From assembly GCA_002914805.1 (NCBI GenBank), contig JXTB01000528.1, positions 40,162 through 104,161 of the forward strand: a stretch of DNA of 64,000 nucleotides, given 5' to 3'. Shown piece by piece: positions 36,002 through 51,000 of the stretch (its first letter is position 1; every line of letters begins with the position of its first letter). Source of the DNA: Parasponia andersonii (lineage: Eukaryota; Streptophyta; Magnoliopsida; Rosales; Cannabaceae). Made by a program: the position numbers and the translations under genes. Below the pieces are notes generated by a model. That model did not search any database. It was not told the origin of the DNA and worked only from the letters and a program-made list of their open reading frames with translations.

Positions 36002-39000
36002 TCAGTACGCAGACATATAATCAGCTATTCGCAAAAGAAAATGATCTGTCCACTCACGGAGGCCCGCAAAAGGGATAAGACCACAAAGCAATGGTAGAAC
36101 CACAAGCATCCCGTAAAACAAAACCCTGCGGGTCCAATATGGAAGCCTTGTATCGCATTTCATTCCAGGGGCGACATTGAGAGGTCCGTGTAGTAAGAAG
36201 AAGAGAGTCGATGTATAGACATTGCAGAAGAAATGCACCAGGCAGATGGTCTCCCAATATAGAAGCCAGTGGTACCCGCTCCCTCCCAAAGTATCTACGC
36301 AAACCTTGCCTGCAAAACCACATGCAAATGCTAAAAGCAAGATTAGAAAAGTGACAGGCATTGTCTGTTTCGAAGATGATGACCGCTGGAGGAGTAAATA
36401 TGCAACGCTGATAATCATCAAGACACCAAGCAACATTCTGAACACGGCTTGAAAATGACAACTGAAGATCTGAAACGCTGAATTGATCGAAGACACTGGA
36501 TTCGGAATCCACCAGGAATTTGACTCCTGAGACACAGATGAAGTTGCATTTTGACATGGTTAGTAATCATTTTAAGGAATATTCCCATGAAGCATAATAT
36601 ATCATAGCTTCTCTTCTTGCTAGGTGCTCACTTAAATGAACCTTTATCAGAAAGTTGGTAATAATTTTGAAATAGTAGCATAGGAAATAATAACGCAACG
36701 GGGTTCTCTCAATTTAGATACTGCAGGATAATAGCCACAGTACTACTACTACGAAAAAACAAGTAGACATCAAATGAGAAGTCAACAGGACAGTGTACTT
36801 ACCTTTGATGAAGGCGTGCAGGAAGCAGTGGCATCAGTAATTTTTTGGTATGAATGAACATAAGTAGCATAAAAGAGGGATCCCACCATGATGAGTAAAC
36901 CAGCAACAAGACAGTCAATGCATTTTCTGTGGAGTTCGGCATGTCTCACATCTTCTAATTGTGTCTTGAACTTTTCAACTTTGAAGGATGCCTTTGATAT
37001 GCCCATAGCTAATTTGGATCTTTCCAAATTATTTGAATCGTGATTGAGAGCCAGCTCATCCTCTTTCAACTTCAGTTTTTTCATTGAAAGACTGAGCTCC
37101 AATGTTTTAAGATCATTGGAACGGGTTTGCTCCATCACAGACTTCTCAATGGTGCTAAGCATGGGCTGGTTGGTCATAGATCCAAATGGGCTAGGAGACA
37201 CACGACTCAGTTGGTTTCTTTGCCCGTGCAATGCAAGCTCCAGATTCACGGTATCTATAACCTCATTCTGTTCCATTGCTGCGCTATGATTAAACTGATA
37301 CTCAGTTTCATTAGCACGAAAGAGCTCTTCTGTATGAAAATCTTCGATGCCAAAACTGCTAGTAGTACCTCCTCCTCGTACGCAATCTCCTATATCACGA
37401 GGCATATCTGGAGTAGAGCCTTCCACAGTTAGGTGACTTAAGTGATTATTTCCCTTATTTACAGATGATTCCTTCATCTCCTTAAGAGTCCTAAATGTGC
37501 TGCTGAATGATTTTTCAAAGTTTCTCGCAAAACTATCAAATGTGTTCCCGAAATCCTGTTGTCACGTGGGTAATCCAAAAAGTAGAAATTTAACATCTCA
37601 GACTTGTGTCACAGTACTAAATGTTGGAATATTTTGTATCATAGTGTAATCATTTACGACTCATTATAAACTCATTATAATGTCACAATAAAAGTATGTT
37701 ATAGATAACTATATGATTATTTATTAACTATGCGTAGTATTACTTATTGGACTATAATAAAAGACACTTGCTTACTAACTAGCAAGAAGTCCATCTTCCT
37801 CACTCATAGTTTATTGGTCAGCCTATTGGGCCATGACTCATTTTCCAACTACATTTTGTTTATATAATTGGTGCCTAATGTGGTGTGTGATGAGAATGAG
37901 AGAAAGAGATAGATGTGAGAAGAGCCCATTGACCCTCTTGTAAGCTTTGGTCTTTGTTAATCTTGTTGGCTTAATGGAAAGAAGATAACAACAACAAGTT
38001 CAAGGGAAAAGCTCATGAGGTAATTCTTAAACTCTTATATTTTGATAGATCTCAAATCCAATGGCTATTGATTGTGTATCTTATTATGTTGGATGAGCTA
38101 TATAACATGTTTATTGATTAATTTATGTTAACAAATTGTGCTCATTATGTTTATTAAAATTAACAATTGGTATCAAGAGCCATTTCCATTTGATTTGAGG
38201 CTTTGAAATTTTATTGAATTTTTAAGCTAATTTTTGTGGGTTTTTGTACCTATTATTAAAATCCAATTTGAACTGAAATAAATGAGATATTGAGCTTGGT
38301 AATATTGAATATGAGTTATGGGTGATGATTGGTTTGAGTTTTATAGAATTATTTGGCCATTTCCATGTCCTTTTCCCCTTTTTTCAAGACTCTAAAAAAT
38401 TGTAAAAAATGGGTTCATTAAAACTCAAAAATTTTGAGCTTTTTTGGGCTAAATATTATACCATAAATTAAAATATAATGAAATTTAGAGCAAAACTCTT
38501 GAAGGATCATCAAAAATTTATGGAATAATCTATTTGTGACGACATTATTGAGGTTAAGATTGATAATTAATTTCTTAATGTTATTAGCAAGAAATTTGAA
38601 TGATTTTTGTAAAATCTGGTTAAGGTGAGGGGTAAAAGAGATATTTTAAGCATGTAATAATAATCCTGTAATTATGAATTTTCAAAATATAATATTAAAA
38701 ATATCTGGAAACATTTATTGGGTGTAATAGTACCTCAAAATTACTTAAAACCCCCCATTTCTACATCTTCTTTGTATAAGTCCTTGAAAGAGAGAGGGAG
38801 AAAACGCCAGAATTGTTCAGTCCAGTCGTTGCCGTACATTGCCTCCAACCAGCCAACGTGCCAACCCGCCATGATTGCCTCCCTTCGATGAAGCTACGCT
38901 GCCAAGTCCCACCGGATTTCGTCTCCGAAAAATAGAGATCGACCACTTTGAAATTTCTGGCCACCGCGAGGTTTTTCGGCCACTAGAGCTTCACCAGACC

Positions 39001-42000
39001 TCCTTTCGTGACACCGATGGTACGATTAGATTCGTCTCATCGTTGCCATCATTTTCCAACTAGTCTCAGCCGTTAACTCACCATCGATACGATTTTCACC
39101 ACTTTTATCATTGTACCAAAATTTGTGAATGTGATATTTCCATAATTATTTTGGTTAAGTAATTATTTTACCCGAGGTAAATATATGAGGTGAAATAGGG
39201 TTAAAAACCATGAATAATTATGTTGGTAGAAATTATAATGATATCTGGAAATATATTAATTTTCGAATTGAAAAATATGACATTTGTTTAATTTAGAATG
39301 AGAAGTGATATTTTCACAAAACTAAATAGTATTGGACTAGAGTCTATCAATATTCAGTTTGGGCCCTCAGCTGAGATTAGAAAACTATTATTTTTCAAAA
39401 TAGTATTGTAAAAATGACACTTTTAACAAATATTCAGTGAAGTTGATACTTTTTCAAATATTTTTGAAAGTGATATTTTTCTAAATAATTTTGTGATAAT
39501 GATAATTTATGAAATATTTTAGGAAAGTGATATTTTTGTAAACAATCAGCAAAGATGATATTTTTTTAAATACATTGGAAAAGCGGACATTTTTCAAATT
39601 AATTCCAAAAAGAGATATTTTTATAATTCTTGGATTTTAAAGCCCGTTTAAGGCTCAGGTTTCGAAACTGAATTCTAATTTCAAATTTGGATTTATTGAG
39701 TCCGAGAAATGAGTTTTGATATATAGTATCACTTTGTTTTGAAATGGCATAAATTCTGAGGCTTATGAATAATGTCATTTTCCGTATCACAAGGCGGGTC
39801 ACACCTTGTGACCTACTTTTGGTAAAGTATATGTCTAACTTAGCATTTTTAGGTATTCTGAGTTTAGTGGTGACATCCGTTTCTACATTCGAAGCACCAT
39901 TAGAAAAGTTAATTTTTCAAGTGAGCTTACTAGGATCTCGAAACATCCACTCGAGCACTCAAGTGATTAACGGAAGGTTTTTTCGAGCATCGTTAGCTTG
40001 GTATAGCTACTATATTGAGGTAAGGGTTCAATTATCTAATTTTTTTTTATCTGTTTTGATTTATTATTGCATTAAAACTGATTTATGAAAAATCGTGACT
40101 TTAAGATGATTTGATAAATTGTTAAAACATGTTGGATTATATTGAGATTAGATTGTGTGGATTTTTATACTTGTTTTTACATTGTGATTATAGGGCAAAA
40201 TAGCGGTGTACTACCCATATTACAATAAATTCCAGAATAATGCCAAGTAGTATTTTTTTAAGGCATAGTTTTGTGAATATTTTGCATTGTTATTACATAT
40301 CTTGTTACATGTTGTACATGGCATAGGATTACACACTTGAGTTCCATTATTGCATTATGGTAGTTTAGATCACTGAGGAGTTGCTGCAGTGCTAGATAAA
40401 AGACTTAGGCCATTGTGCAGGTTTTTAGCTGATACACCTATGAGTAGTGTCAGAATGCTGGGTACCTCTGCTATAGAAGTATTATAAGATTGTGATGGGA
40501 GGATGAGAGCTTACTCATTTAAATTGGTTGATTTATGATATGTACAATCATGTGTTTCTAGTTTTGGCTTTGAATATGTGAATATTCTGCATATCAAATA
40601 TTTTATAAACTTGATTTATAAATAGATTTTGAAAAAGGTATTAACCATGTATATTTGGTAAAATTGCATCTAGTAAAAAAGGTAATTAAATTTTTATTGA
40701 GCATATGAATGCTCACCCTTCCTACTTCTCCCATTTTTAGGTATTTGTCTAACTGAGGTAATTGTCTTGATAGATAGATAAGCTGTACAGCTTGTGTATA
40801 CAACTCTACTCTTAAGCCCATGTGGGTGTTCATACTCTGCTATTTTTCTTTCTTGTTCAGTTACTTAGCCAAGATTAGTAAATCTACTAAGTAGATTTGT
40901 GAGGATAATTTTGTTATCAATTTGAGTACTTCAAAACTACAAGTGATTTAATGTAAATTATTTTGGATATTAAGCTAAAGTTTTCAGATGAATTTATTTA
41001 CGAAAATTTATGATTTCTCAATAAGTAACCAAATAAGATAGTTGAAAATTTTCTTGAATTTTAACAGGCATTTTTCTTAAATAATTACAAACTAATACGA
41101 GTTTTTAATGGATATCTAATACCATTAGATATCTAATAATGGCCTGAGGATCAAAATGAAATTATCTAATACTTGATTTCCCCTGTATTCATAAAATTAA
41201 TATTTTATTATATTTCACTTAAAATTACTAAAAGTCACAACTTTAGATTTCTAGTCATTACAATTTTTTCTAGAATAATGATTATAGACATTGAGTATTT
41301 TGGGTTCCATATCTTGCGATGGTATTAGTGGAACTAGAGATCATATTGATAAGGTGATTTTTTGGTTATTAAAGCTCATAGGAATCGGTATGAACTATGG
41401 TGAGAACTCTTTAGTCTCTAGTTTATTTCAATTACATCATGTCACGATACTTAGAAGAAGCAATTGATTAGAGATAAGAATTGATCATTATGAGTAGTAA
41501 TCAATTATAGATGAGTTGGCGACAATATTAATTGGGGAAGAGGATCACATAAATGATGTCATTAATGGAGATTAAGTTCCCAATTAGTCTTGAAATAATA
41601 TATACACTAAGTAGAAAATATCTTTTTTAAAGTTGAAACTTTAGAGATAGTCAGATTAGACCAGGCTTATAAAATTCTTTTGGGAATTGCCTTGACCTAG
41701 AGGAGTTGATTTTTTGATGTCTAATTTTTGGATAATTACGATATATTTTTCATCTATAATTGAAAGTAAATTACACTATTAATGGCTCTATATATTTGAG
41801 AGATGAAAAATCTTCCATATTGTTGGATAAGGATTGAGTTACAATTCTAGACTTTTAAATGGCAAGATTAATGGTAGAATCATATGGTGTATTACAAGCT
41901 TTTCATTCCAAGATTGTTGTGCACATGTTTATTACATCAAAGATTAATAAACTCCCATGCTTATAAAGAGCAAGATTGACAGATGTTAAGTTTTCTTGGA

Positions 42001-45000
42001 GTTAATCTATGTCAGATTTGTAAACCATTAATTCCTCAGGTTGTAAGAGATTATTGAAGACTGGGGTTTTATGGATGATTACACCTGTTATAGTCATATT
42101 GAGCTTGTTACTCTAAAAGTCTAACTTATAGCAAATGGATTAAAGCAAGTGTCACGGCATTTTGATAGTTCTTAGACGTCGTGGCATGCCTATTCGAGTA
42201 TCAATGAGCTTGAGACGAAGATTTTCACTGACTTAAGCTATTTTGAAGGCTCACAACTTCTTATATGTGCGAGAGTTGACCTAGATGCCTTCCAGACTTA
42301 ATTACTTATAAATAGGATCCTTTAAACATACGATAAACATCTAGAAACCACAAAACATTTTGAAGACGTAAAGAGAGAGGAGAAGATCTTGGAGGCCGCT
42401 GTAGCTCCTATCTTTACTCTTCTTCCTTTCCTTTATAGTTTTTATTATTCTAGCATAATGTTTCTCTTATTCATTCTTATATACACGCTATATTAGGCCT
42501 TAAGTTAGGTTAAGGATGATTTCAAAGCCCTACACGTGATTATTCTTTAATTTTTCAAATTTTATGCAGTTAGTTGTTTATTTAAGTTATTTTTATTCTT
42601 CTATGCCTATTGATTTATAAATGATATCTTACTTATTTTGGTGTACAACTAAATAGTCTAGATTGAATTCTATTTCTAGGATTTTGGTATTGGCATTTTT
42701 CGTATTATTCTGTAAGTAGTAAAACTATAGTTGGTATGCTCATTTGAGGTATTAATTATAGTGAAGAATATAACCTAAGTTAAAAATCTATGTTAGTATA
42801 ATAATTACCTAGATCAATCTATCTTTCTCTACTTAATACTTCTTCTGGGTAATCTTAAAGTGTTTGCTTACGTGATTTAAAAGGAAGAAGTTATTTATGC
42901 CATTTTTNNNNNNNNNNNNNNNNNNNNNNNNNNNNNNNNNNNNNNNNNNNNNNNNNNNNNNNNNNNNNNNNNNNNNNNNNNNNNNNNNNNNNNNNNNNNN
43001 NNNNNNNNNNNNNNNNNNNNNNNNNNNNNNNNNNNNNNNNNNNNNNNNNNNNNNNNNNNNNNNNNNNNNNNNNNNNNNNNNNNNNNNNNNNNNNNNNNNN
43101 NNNNNNNNNNNNNNNNNNNNNNNNNNNNNNNNNNNNNNNNNNNNNNNNNNNNNNNNNNNNNNNNNNNNNNNNNNNNNNNNNNNNNNNNNNNNNNNNNNNN
43201 NNNNNNNNNNNNNNNNNNNNNNNNNNNNNNNNNNNNNNNNNNNNNNNNNNNNNNNNNNNNNNNNNNNNNNNNNNNNNNNNNNNNNNNNNNNNNNNNNNNN
43301 NNNNNNNNNNNNNNNNNNNNNNNNNNNNNNNNNNNNNNNNNNNNNNNNNNNNNNNNNNNNNNNNNNNNNNNNNNNNNNNNNNNNNNNNNNNNNNNNNNNN
43401 NNNNNNNNNNNNNNNNNNNNNNNNNNNNNNNNNNNNTCTAGCTCAATTAAGCTCATTAATTAGTTGGTGGTATTTATGAAATTAGTTTCATGAAACTGTG
43501 TAAAATAATGATTCTACACAGAAGTTGGTATTTTTATAAATAAGTTTTATGAGTTGGACATATTTATAAAATATACCCAAAGCTCAAATTGAAGAACAAG
43601 CTCAATCCTAATTGGACTAGTGTTAGCAGTTTTTGGTCCCATATATATAAGATATATGAGAGAAAAAACTATACAGTAACTCTGAGAGAGTCACACACAT
43701 AGACACAGGGAGAGAGGGAGAAAAATCGGCCAAGGCTAAGAAAGAGAGGAGAGAAAAAGTTTCCTACCATCTCACAGTCCCATCTCACGTCCCGATGTTC
43801 CATACGATCAAGAAGGTGTTCTTGATCGTTCTCCAACGAAGGTTTCGACTTGGTGCCCACTCGCCTCACCAACTAAGAGCAAGAGCATAGATAAGAAGAT
43901 ATAGGGTTGGAGGTTTGATTACCATCAATAAGGAGATCAAGGAGGAACACACTATAAGAGGTAAACGCTAATCTCATCTCTAGGGTTTTGTATCTAGATT
44001 TGATTTATGTTGTGCATGATCCTGTATATGATGCATGTGTATTTTATAGTTATGAAAACTATTTTCATGTAAAAATTTTAAAAACTAAAGCCGCTAATTT
44101 TTCCGCTGCGTTCATGATATGATCATGTATTTTCCATATATGCATACATGCATGATTTTCCTAAGTGTTAGGTCAATAAACCAACATATGGTTCATAAAT
44201 AATTATGGAATTCGGTAATTAAATTGATATGATAGTTTAATGGTAGAGAATGAAATCTTTATTTATTTATTTATTTGTTTGTGTTTTATTTATTTTAAGT
44301 TTTTTTTTTTAGTTTTAATTCACAATCCCCTTTCATCTTAGGATTAGTAGCTTATATAGTTAGATCAATTCCTCGTGGGATCGACCCTACTTATCACTAT
44401 ACTAGGTAATTATTATGTTTTCCTAGGCTTTGCTAGATAGAGAAAAGTAATTTAATTTGGTTGATCATCCTCCAACTATTTTACTGCTAATTCTATTATT
44501 TTTCTTTATTTGTTTCTAATTTTTCTTTATGTTTTAATTTCTTTTATTTGTTTTTCCCTTTAATTTGAGATATTTTAAATTGAGATACCTATCGATGTTT
44601 CATCAGCAGGTACCTTTTACATATGCCTAACAAGTCATGGTGCTAATAGTAGAGTCTTCGTAGAGTTACAACTCTATTTAACAACATTCGTCTGTGAAAG
44701 TGTACAAGGAGCGAAGGGTGAGCATGCTAGAGCCCTCATCTTCGACATTCGCCAAAAGGTGATCTAACAACGAAGCATGACATGCCAACACTACTACATG
44801 TATCTGACTTTTCAAGCAATGAGGTGCGGAGATGCCAATTCTTGGGGTGGAGTTCCGAGGCAACAACACCACGAACCTAGTAACCTATGTCGCCAAGCTT
44901 GAGGAGTTTTTTAGAGGACATGCTTAAGGAGTTGGTATCAAACATAATCAAATTCCATGAGGAAACAAGGGCATCAACCATGGAATTGAAAAATAAACAC

Positions 45001-48000
45001 TGCTAACTGAATACTACGATAAAGCAATTGAATGCCAATCACTCCTATACACCACCATCATCACAACTTAAGGAGATACACAAAGAGACTGTCAACACAG
45101 TGATGGTGAGGACTATCAATTATCATTATTAGTGCAATTTGTCTCTTGTTTGTTTTTAGTATGTTTTAGTTTTCTTTTGATCGAGGACTAGCAAAATCTT
45201 AAGTTTGGGAAATTGAATTCATGATGTTATCTTGTGCTTATTTGTCTTAGATTATTGCTATGTTCTTTTTGCTTTCTTAGTTTTCTTTGAGTTATTTTTA
45301 TATTTTCTTTATATTTTGGTTTAAGTTGATGAAGAAATCAAATTTGAGGTCATTTGGACAAAAAAGGGACAAAAATGGCTGAGCAATAAAGCTAGAATAA
45401 AACCAGTGGTGTAGTTATGCCTCTAGGCAGTGACACAGGTACATAGGCACCTTTGGGATGCACGGCCATACCTCTAGGTAGCAAGCTAGGCACAGGGGCA
45501 CCTTTGAGAGGTGCAGCTCTGCCTCACTTGTTGCTTGGCTACCCCCTTGTGAGCCCGTTTTAATGGTCCAAATCACTTCTTTTGAGCATCCAATGGCTAA
45601 GATTTGACCTATATATAAGTGTTCAAGAGCTAGTTTGGAGAAAATCCTATTTTAAGAATGGATGCACGCAATTCCAAGGAAATTTTTGAATAAAAAAAGA
45701 GCCCTAAGACTCCATGTTTAGAGTTCCACCCAAAAGTATCAAAAATAGCTTTTATAAATAAATAAATTATATAGTAATATATACATATCTAGTTTTAGTT
45801 TCTTGATAGGATTTCTATTTAGCTTTTAGTTTTGGTGTGCAAATTTTGAGGGAGAAATCAAGATAACAAAAGGGCATCTTTGGAGGAGGAATTTACAATT
45901 TTGAATAACACATCCAAGAACTTCCAAGAGGGTGAAATGCACACCAATGTATTTTTATCCTTCAACTTTTCTCCTTATCTTTTGTATCTCTTGACTTCAT
46001 TGAAATGAATTGTTTATTATTTTCAATCTATATTATGAGCTAATTTTCTTTTTATCTAGCTTTACTATGTGAATCAACCTAATATCTTATTTATTTTTAT
46101 TAGTCTTTTTAGTATCCAATAGTCCATTTGATTGGTTTCTCTTTCTCATGCTTAATACTTCGTGTTGCTTGATCATTAACTTACATAACTTTCGGAAACA
46201 TGTAATGGAATGAAAATGAAATTACATGCTTAGCCACAAAAAGAGAGATATATATCTAGATAGGATAGGAATATATCTATTTAATGTGTATAGTTATTGT
46301 AGGTGTTTGAACCTAATGATTTCATGTAAATTTAGCCTTTATAGGAATATAGTAGGTTGGGTTAGCTGGAAATTATTATTTGACGATGAAAAAAACTTTC
46401 GATTAAATTAGATCACTTGGTTAATATTCAATTGGTTAAACTAATTAGAGGAAAAATGAGATATTAGAACAAGAGAGGGATTGAGGAACTAGTAAACCTA
46501 GGCATTTCTTTTCTTGCATTTTCTTTTATATCTTTTGCATTTTATTTTTATTTTTATTTTGCTTATTTTTAATTGTTTTGATCAAGTTAGAATTGACATA
46601 ATTTTAGAACTTAGTTTAGATTAGTATTCAATTATCATGGGTTTGACACTCAATTTATTAAATCTATATTACTTGTGACAGTATACACTTGTATATATGT
46701 GTGTGAGTAAATTAAATTGCTTAATTTTATACTTGCACGTACTAATAATCAACAGGGAGTGACAAGGAGGAAGAGTCACGTGACCAGTTGAGGGATGCAC
46801 AAATATATTCCACTATTGATGAATTTTTATCAATGATAGAAAGATCTTAAACACCTCCAATTAACCTACCAACCTTCTAGAGTGATGAAAAGGGAGTCAC
46901 GTGTGACCGACTGGAGGATAGATAAGCTTATACCACCATTGATAACATCTTATCAATGGTAACCATATCCCATCCACCATCACCAACCAAGTGATGCATC
47001 CTACCATCAATGCCCATTGATCGATACATGCTACTCTAACCATCATCCATGCACATCAGTGCATATTGGGAGTGGAGTTCTCACACTAAGCTAACGATTG
47101 GAGTTTAGTTGAGGTGATAGGCCATATAGTGTCATATTTTCTCAAGCTTAAGGGCACTATCTATCAAGACCTATACATTGTATAATATGATATAATGTAT
47201 GGGAGGCAATCACTATTTATAATGGAGACATGCTAGCTGAGTATATGAAAGTAAGTGCTACCAGAAGGCAATTTGATGAAGGAAGAACATGAGGATAATG
47301 TGCCAAACCAGATTTGATTTCTCTAACTCTTTCTCTTTTCTTTTCAATATATTTTCTTTCATTTTGCTAGTTATTTTAGTTATTTAGTGTTTTATTTTCT
47401 CTCACACTTACTCCTTGTATTCATTATACTTTAGTACTACATTGAAAGTAATGTAAAATTTAAGTGTGGAGGGAAGGCTTAGATTGTTAGGTTTTTCATT
47501 TTTAGTTATTTTTTAGTGTTTTTGGGCCTAATTTTTTTCATTTTTAGTTATGTTTTGAGTTTAGGATATCTTCTATCTTAACTTATCAAACTGCACTTTT
47601 TGTTATGGTTTTGATAGATCATGAGTATTTAGAATTCTAGTGTTATTTTTTGATTAATATGCTTTAAGAATAATTATGCTTATATTTTTATGCACACTAG
47701 CTTTATTAGCTGGTACAAAAACTGAGCATGCTAGATTTAGATGGTTTTGTAGCTTTATCTAGAATATTACTTATGTTTCTATGATAAGGATTAAAAGTTA
47801 GAAGTCTCCTTAAGGTTTTGTTGAGGCAAATGACCGATTGTGTATGACCTGGAAAATGATTAAGGCATTTAGGTCCGAGCATCAATAAGCCATTGTCTTT
47901 GATTAAATGGTTAAGGACATCCTCCTAGTTAACCAATTTAAACCTTTATGTATATCTTTTTGTTTGGTTTATCACATAATATCTTTCACCTAGCTAAAAC

Positions 48001-51000
48001 ACTATTATTCTTACCATTAATTCCATGTGTTAAGTAGAGTAAAGGATACAAAAGGGACACATAAGGGACTTCGAGAAAGAAATTTGGGTTTAGTGTAGAA
48101 GATAAGTGTGGGGGAGTTTTTAGCTGTCAATAAAGGACGTTAGAGAAAGACTAAGAAAATTGTTCAAAATTTTGTAAAAATAGATGATGAAAAAAATAGA
48201 GATGTGGAAGAAGAAGGGGACAAAAATAAAATGAAAAAAAAAAGAGAAGAGAAAAAGAGAAAAAGAAAGAAAATAAAAACATCATATGTATATGTGCATC
48301 TTTTGAATGATATTCATCTCTTTGTGCTAATTTGATTGAACAATTTTTTTTGTAGATGTTTTGAAGAGTGGTTAGAATGATGTAAAGGCCTAACACTATG
48401 AAATTTGGCCCATGTTTTTGGTGTTTCTTGGAGTTGAGAGGTGTATATTGCTCAAAATTAGTTTCTATTTCTACTTTATGAAATACTAGGACTTTTTGAT
48501 GCATCCTAATTTTTGTTTCTTTAACCAATACCCATTAAGAATATTACAACCTATTGAACGACTTTATAATTTTGGGTGATACCTTCAGGTGTAATGAAGA
48601 TAGTACCAAAAGGAGAGTATATGATTAATAGTTCTTTGATTAGAAACCAAGTGTTATTCTTTGAAAATTTGTGAGACTACTTTCCAAAGCATGTATAGAT
48701 TAATGACTATTAATATAGACTAGACACACGTACATACGAGTATAATTGCTGAAAAGGTGTATTAGATTAAAAATGACCAAGGATTCGATGTGGCTTATGT
48801 GAAGTCGGGACTGTATATATTTTATCATTCTCTAAAAATAGCTAGAAGGTTAGGTTAGTTTAGGTTATTAGTTAGAGTCACTCTAGGTTTGTTAGTCTTA
48901 GCTTAGCTTTACTCAAGAATGAGCAAAGTTCAAGTGTGGGGATATTTGATAGGTGTTAATTTTACATCTAAATAATAGTTATTTTCCATGCTACTTTGTT
49001 AGGTTTTATATCAATCTAAGGCTAATGGTGTTATTGTTGTATTTCTAGATATTTTTGAGGTGAAATGATGAAAAGGAACCGAAATAGATAAAAAACGAGC
49101 AGAAATGACAAAGTTGGATAAAGTTGCAAAAAATCGGGCAAACATAGGTTTGGCATCACAACGCTCATGAAGATATTGAAAAAAGAAATTTTTTTGCAAA
49201 ACTCAGACCCCACGACATTCCCATTCGAGTGTTTACTAACTTAAGCTATTTTGACGGCCATAACTTCTTATTTGTGCAAGACTTGACCTAGACGCTTCCC
49301 AGACTTAATTGCCTATAAATAGGACCTTTTAACTCAAATGGAAGGCTACGATACACACATAGGAACCGCAAAAATACATTAAAGACTTAATAAGAGAAGA
49401 ATAGAGCTTAGAGGTCACTGCAACTGCCATCTTCATTATTCTTCATTTTCTTTATAGTCTTTATTGTTCTAGCATGATATTTCTCTTATTCATTCTTATA
49501 TACATGCTAGATTAGATAGTGGGTTAGGTTAAGGGTGATTTCAAAACTCTAAATATGATTATTCCTTAATTTTCCAGATTTTATGTAATCAGTTATTTTA
49601 TCTAACGTTGTTTATATTCTTCAATACCTATTAATCTATGATAGATCTCTTGTGTTTAGGTATATAAGCATTTAGGTATATAATTAAATAATCCAGATTG
49701 AATTCTATTGCTAGGATTTGATATTGGTATTTGTCGTATTAATCCATAAGTAATAAAATTATAGTTGGTATGCTTGATTGAGGTATTAATTATAGTGAAG
49801 AATATAACCTAGGTTAAGACTCTATGTTTATATGATAATTAATTAGATCAATCTATCTTTCTCTGCTTAATTTTTCTATTAGGTAAATTTAGAGTGTTTG
49901 CTTAGATTATTTAATAGGAAGAAGTTATTTATAGCGTTTGTCTGGATAACATATAATCTAAGAAAAGAACGAGATAGTTGTACATTTATGGACTATCTAT
50001 ATTTGATAGCTTTGATAAGTAATTATAGAATTCGGTAATTAAATCAACATGACTATTTAGTGGTGGAGAATGAAATTTAATCTATTTATTTGTTTGTGTT
50101 TTATTTATTTTAAGTTTTTTTTTAAGTTTTAATTCATAATCTCCCTTTATCTTAGGATTAGTAGTTTATTTAGTTAGATAAATTCCTTGTGGAATTAGCC
50201 CAACTTGTCGCTATGCTAGATAATTATTAGGTTTTCTTAAACATTGCTAGATAAAGATAGGAAGCTAATTTAATTTGATTGATTAATGACACACCGGCTG
50301 CATAGATGATAGAAGTCTATCTTTGTGTATATTATGATAATAGTAGAAGAAGCTGTTATATAATTTAGAGTCAGTTGGACACTCACAACTACCTCACATC
50401 GATGCATGTTATAAGGCTACTTATTATGCAATATGACTGTGGAATTTTTATTTTAGTATTCATAATAGTTGACTATGTTTCAAAGTTGTTGAAATATTTA
50501 TGATTATGATTCCATAATTATATCTTTCTCTTAGAACTTGAGGAGCATTACTAGCTCCAATCATATTAATACATAATACTTATTCATTAGAGAGAGTTGC
50601 AAAATCTCTTATTATTGTTGAGTATATGCCTACACACAATATGTTCCCAAATTCACTAGCAAAAGGTTGATTTTATGAGTGTTTGGAGAGTAAGTATCTC
50701 ATATGAGATTGTTAGGAGCCTTAATTATATTAAGCTAATGAGAGTTTATCTTATGATGGATATGTTGTTGATTGATATCTTATATTTTATGTAATACATG
50801 CATAACATGGATCCTAATCACTTTTTATGACGTGAGCACATATGTTTATTTGATAAATTAGATGATTTACTAGATATATCTGGCCTTAGTCTCAATATGT
50901 GTATTGTTGGTGGATCCATGTACGACAATTCTTACCATGCTTTGTGAATCTCTAACGCTTGATTATATACAATAGTTGTATCCTATCGATTCAATATTGT

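Larger units (their letters stand above)
42150..50285 (+). mobile_element. Nested second LTR retroelement (Gypsy-like, degenerate)
   Basis: The right LTR is about 48947-50285 (TGATAGGTGTTAATTTTAC...). The left LTR is about 42150-44466, truncated at its 5' end and interrupted by another LTR plus the N gap. The copies align over ttcttatttgtgcaagac-like, tctcttattcattcttatat and gaattcggtaattaaat segments. A polypurine-like caagtgtgggga precedes the right LTR. The internal region (44467-48946) is non-coding or heavily decayed, with PPT-like phrases at 45186-45209 and 47461-47475 that suggest further fragments. Confidence 0.65.

Noticed and set aside
36054..36557. 167-codon minus-strand frame overlapping the last CPR5 exon
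   Set aside because: Out of phase with the CPR5 exon, whose translation gives the known membrane segments.
42833..43463. Two long open frames of X residues
   Set aside because: They run through the assembly gap and have no information.
48151..48528. 125-codon frame with Phe/Ser-rich end
   Set aside because: Comes from a GA-rich low-complexity tract in retroelement debris.
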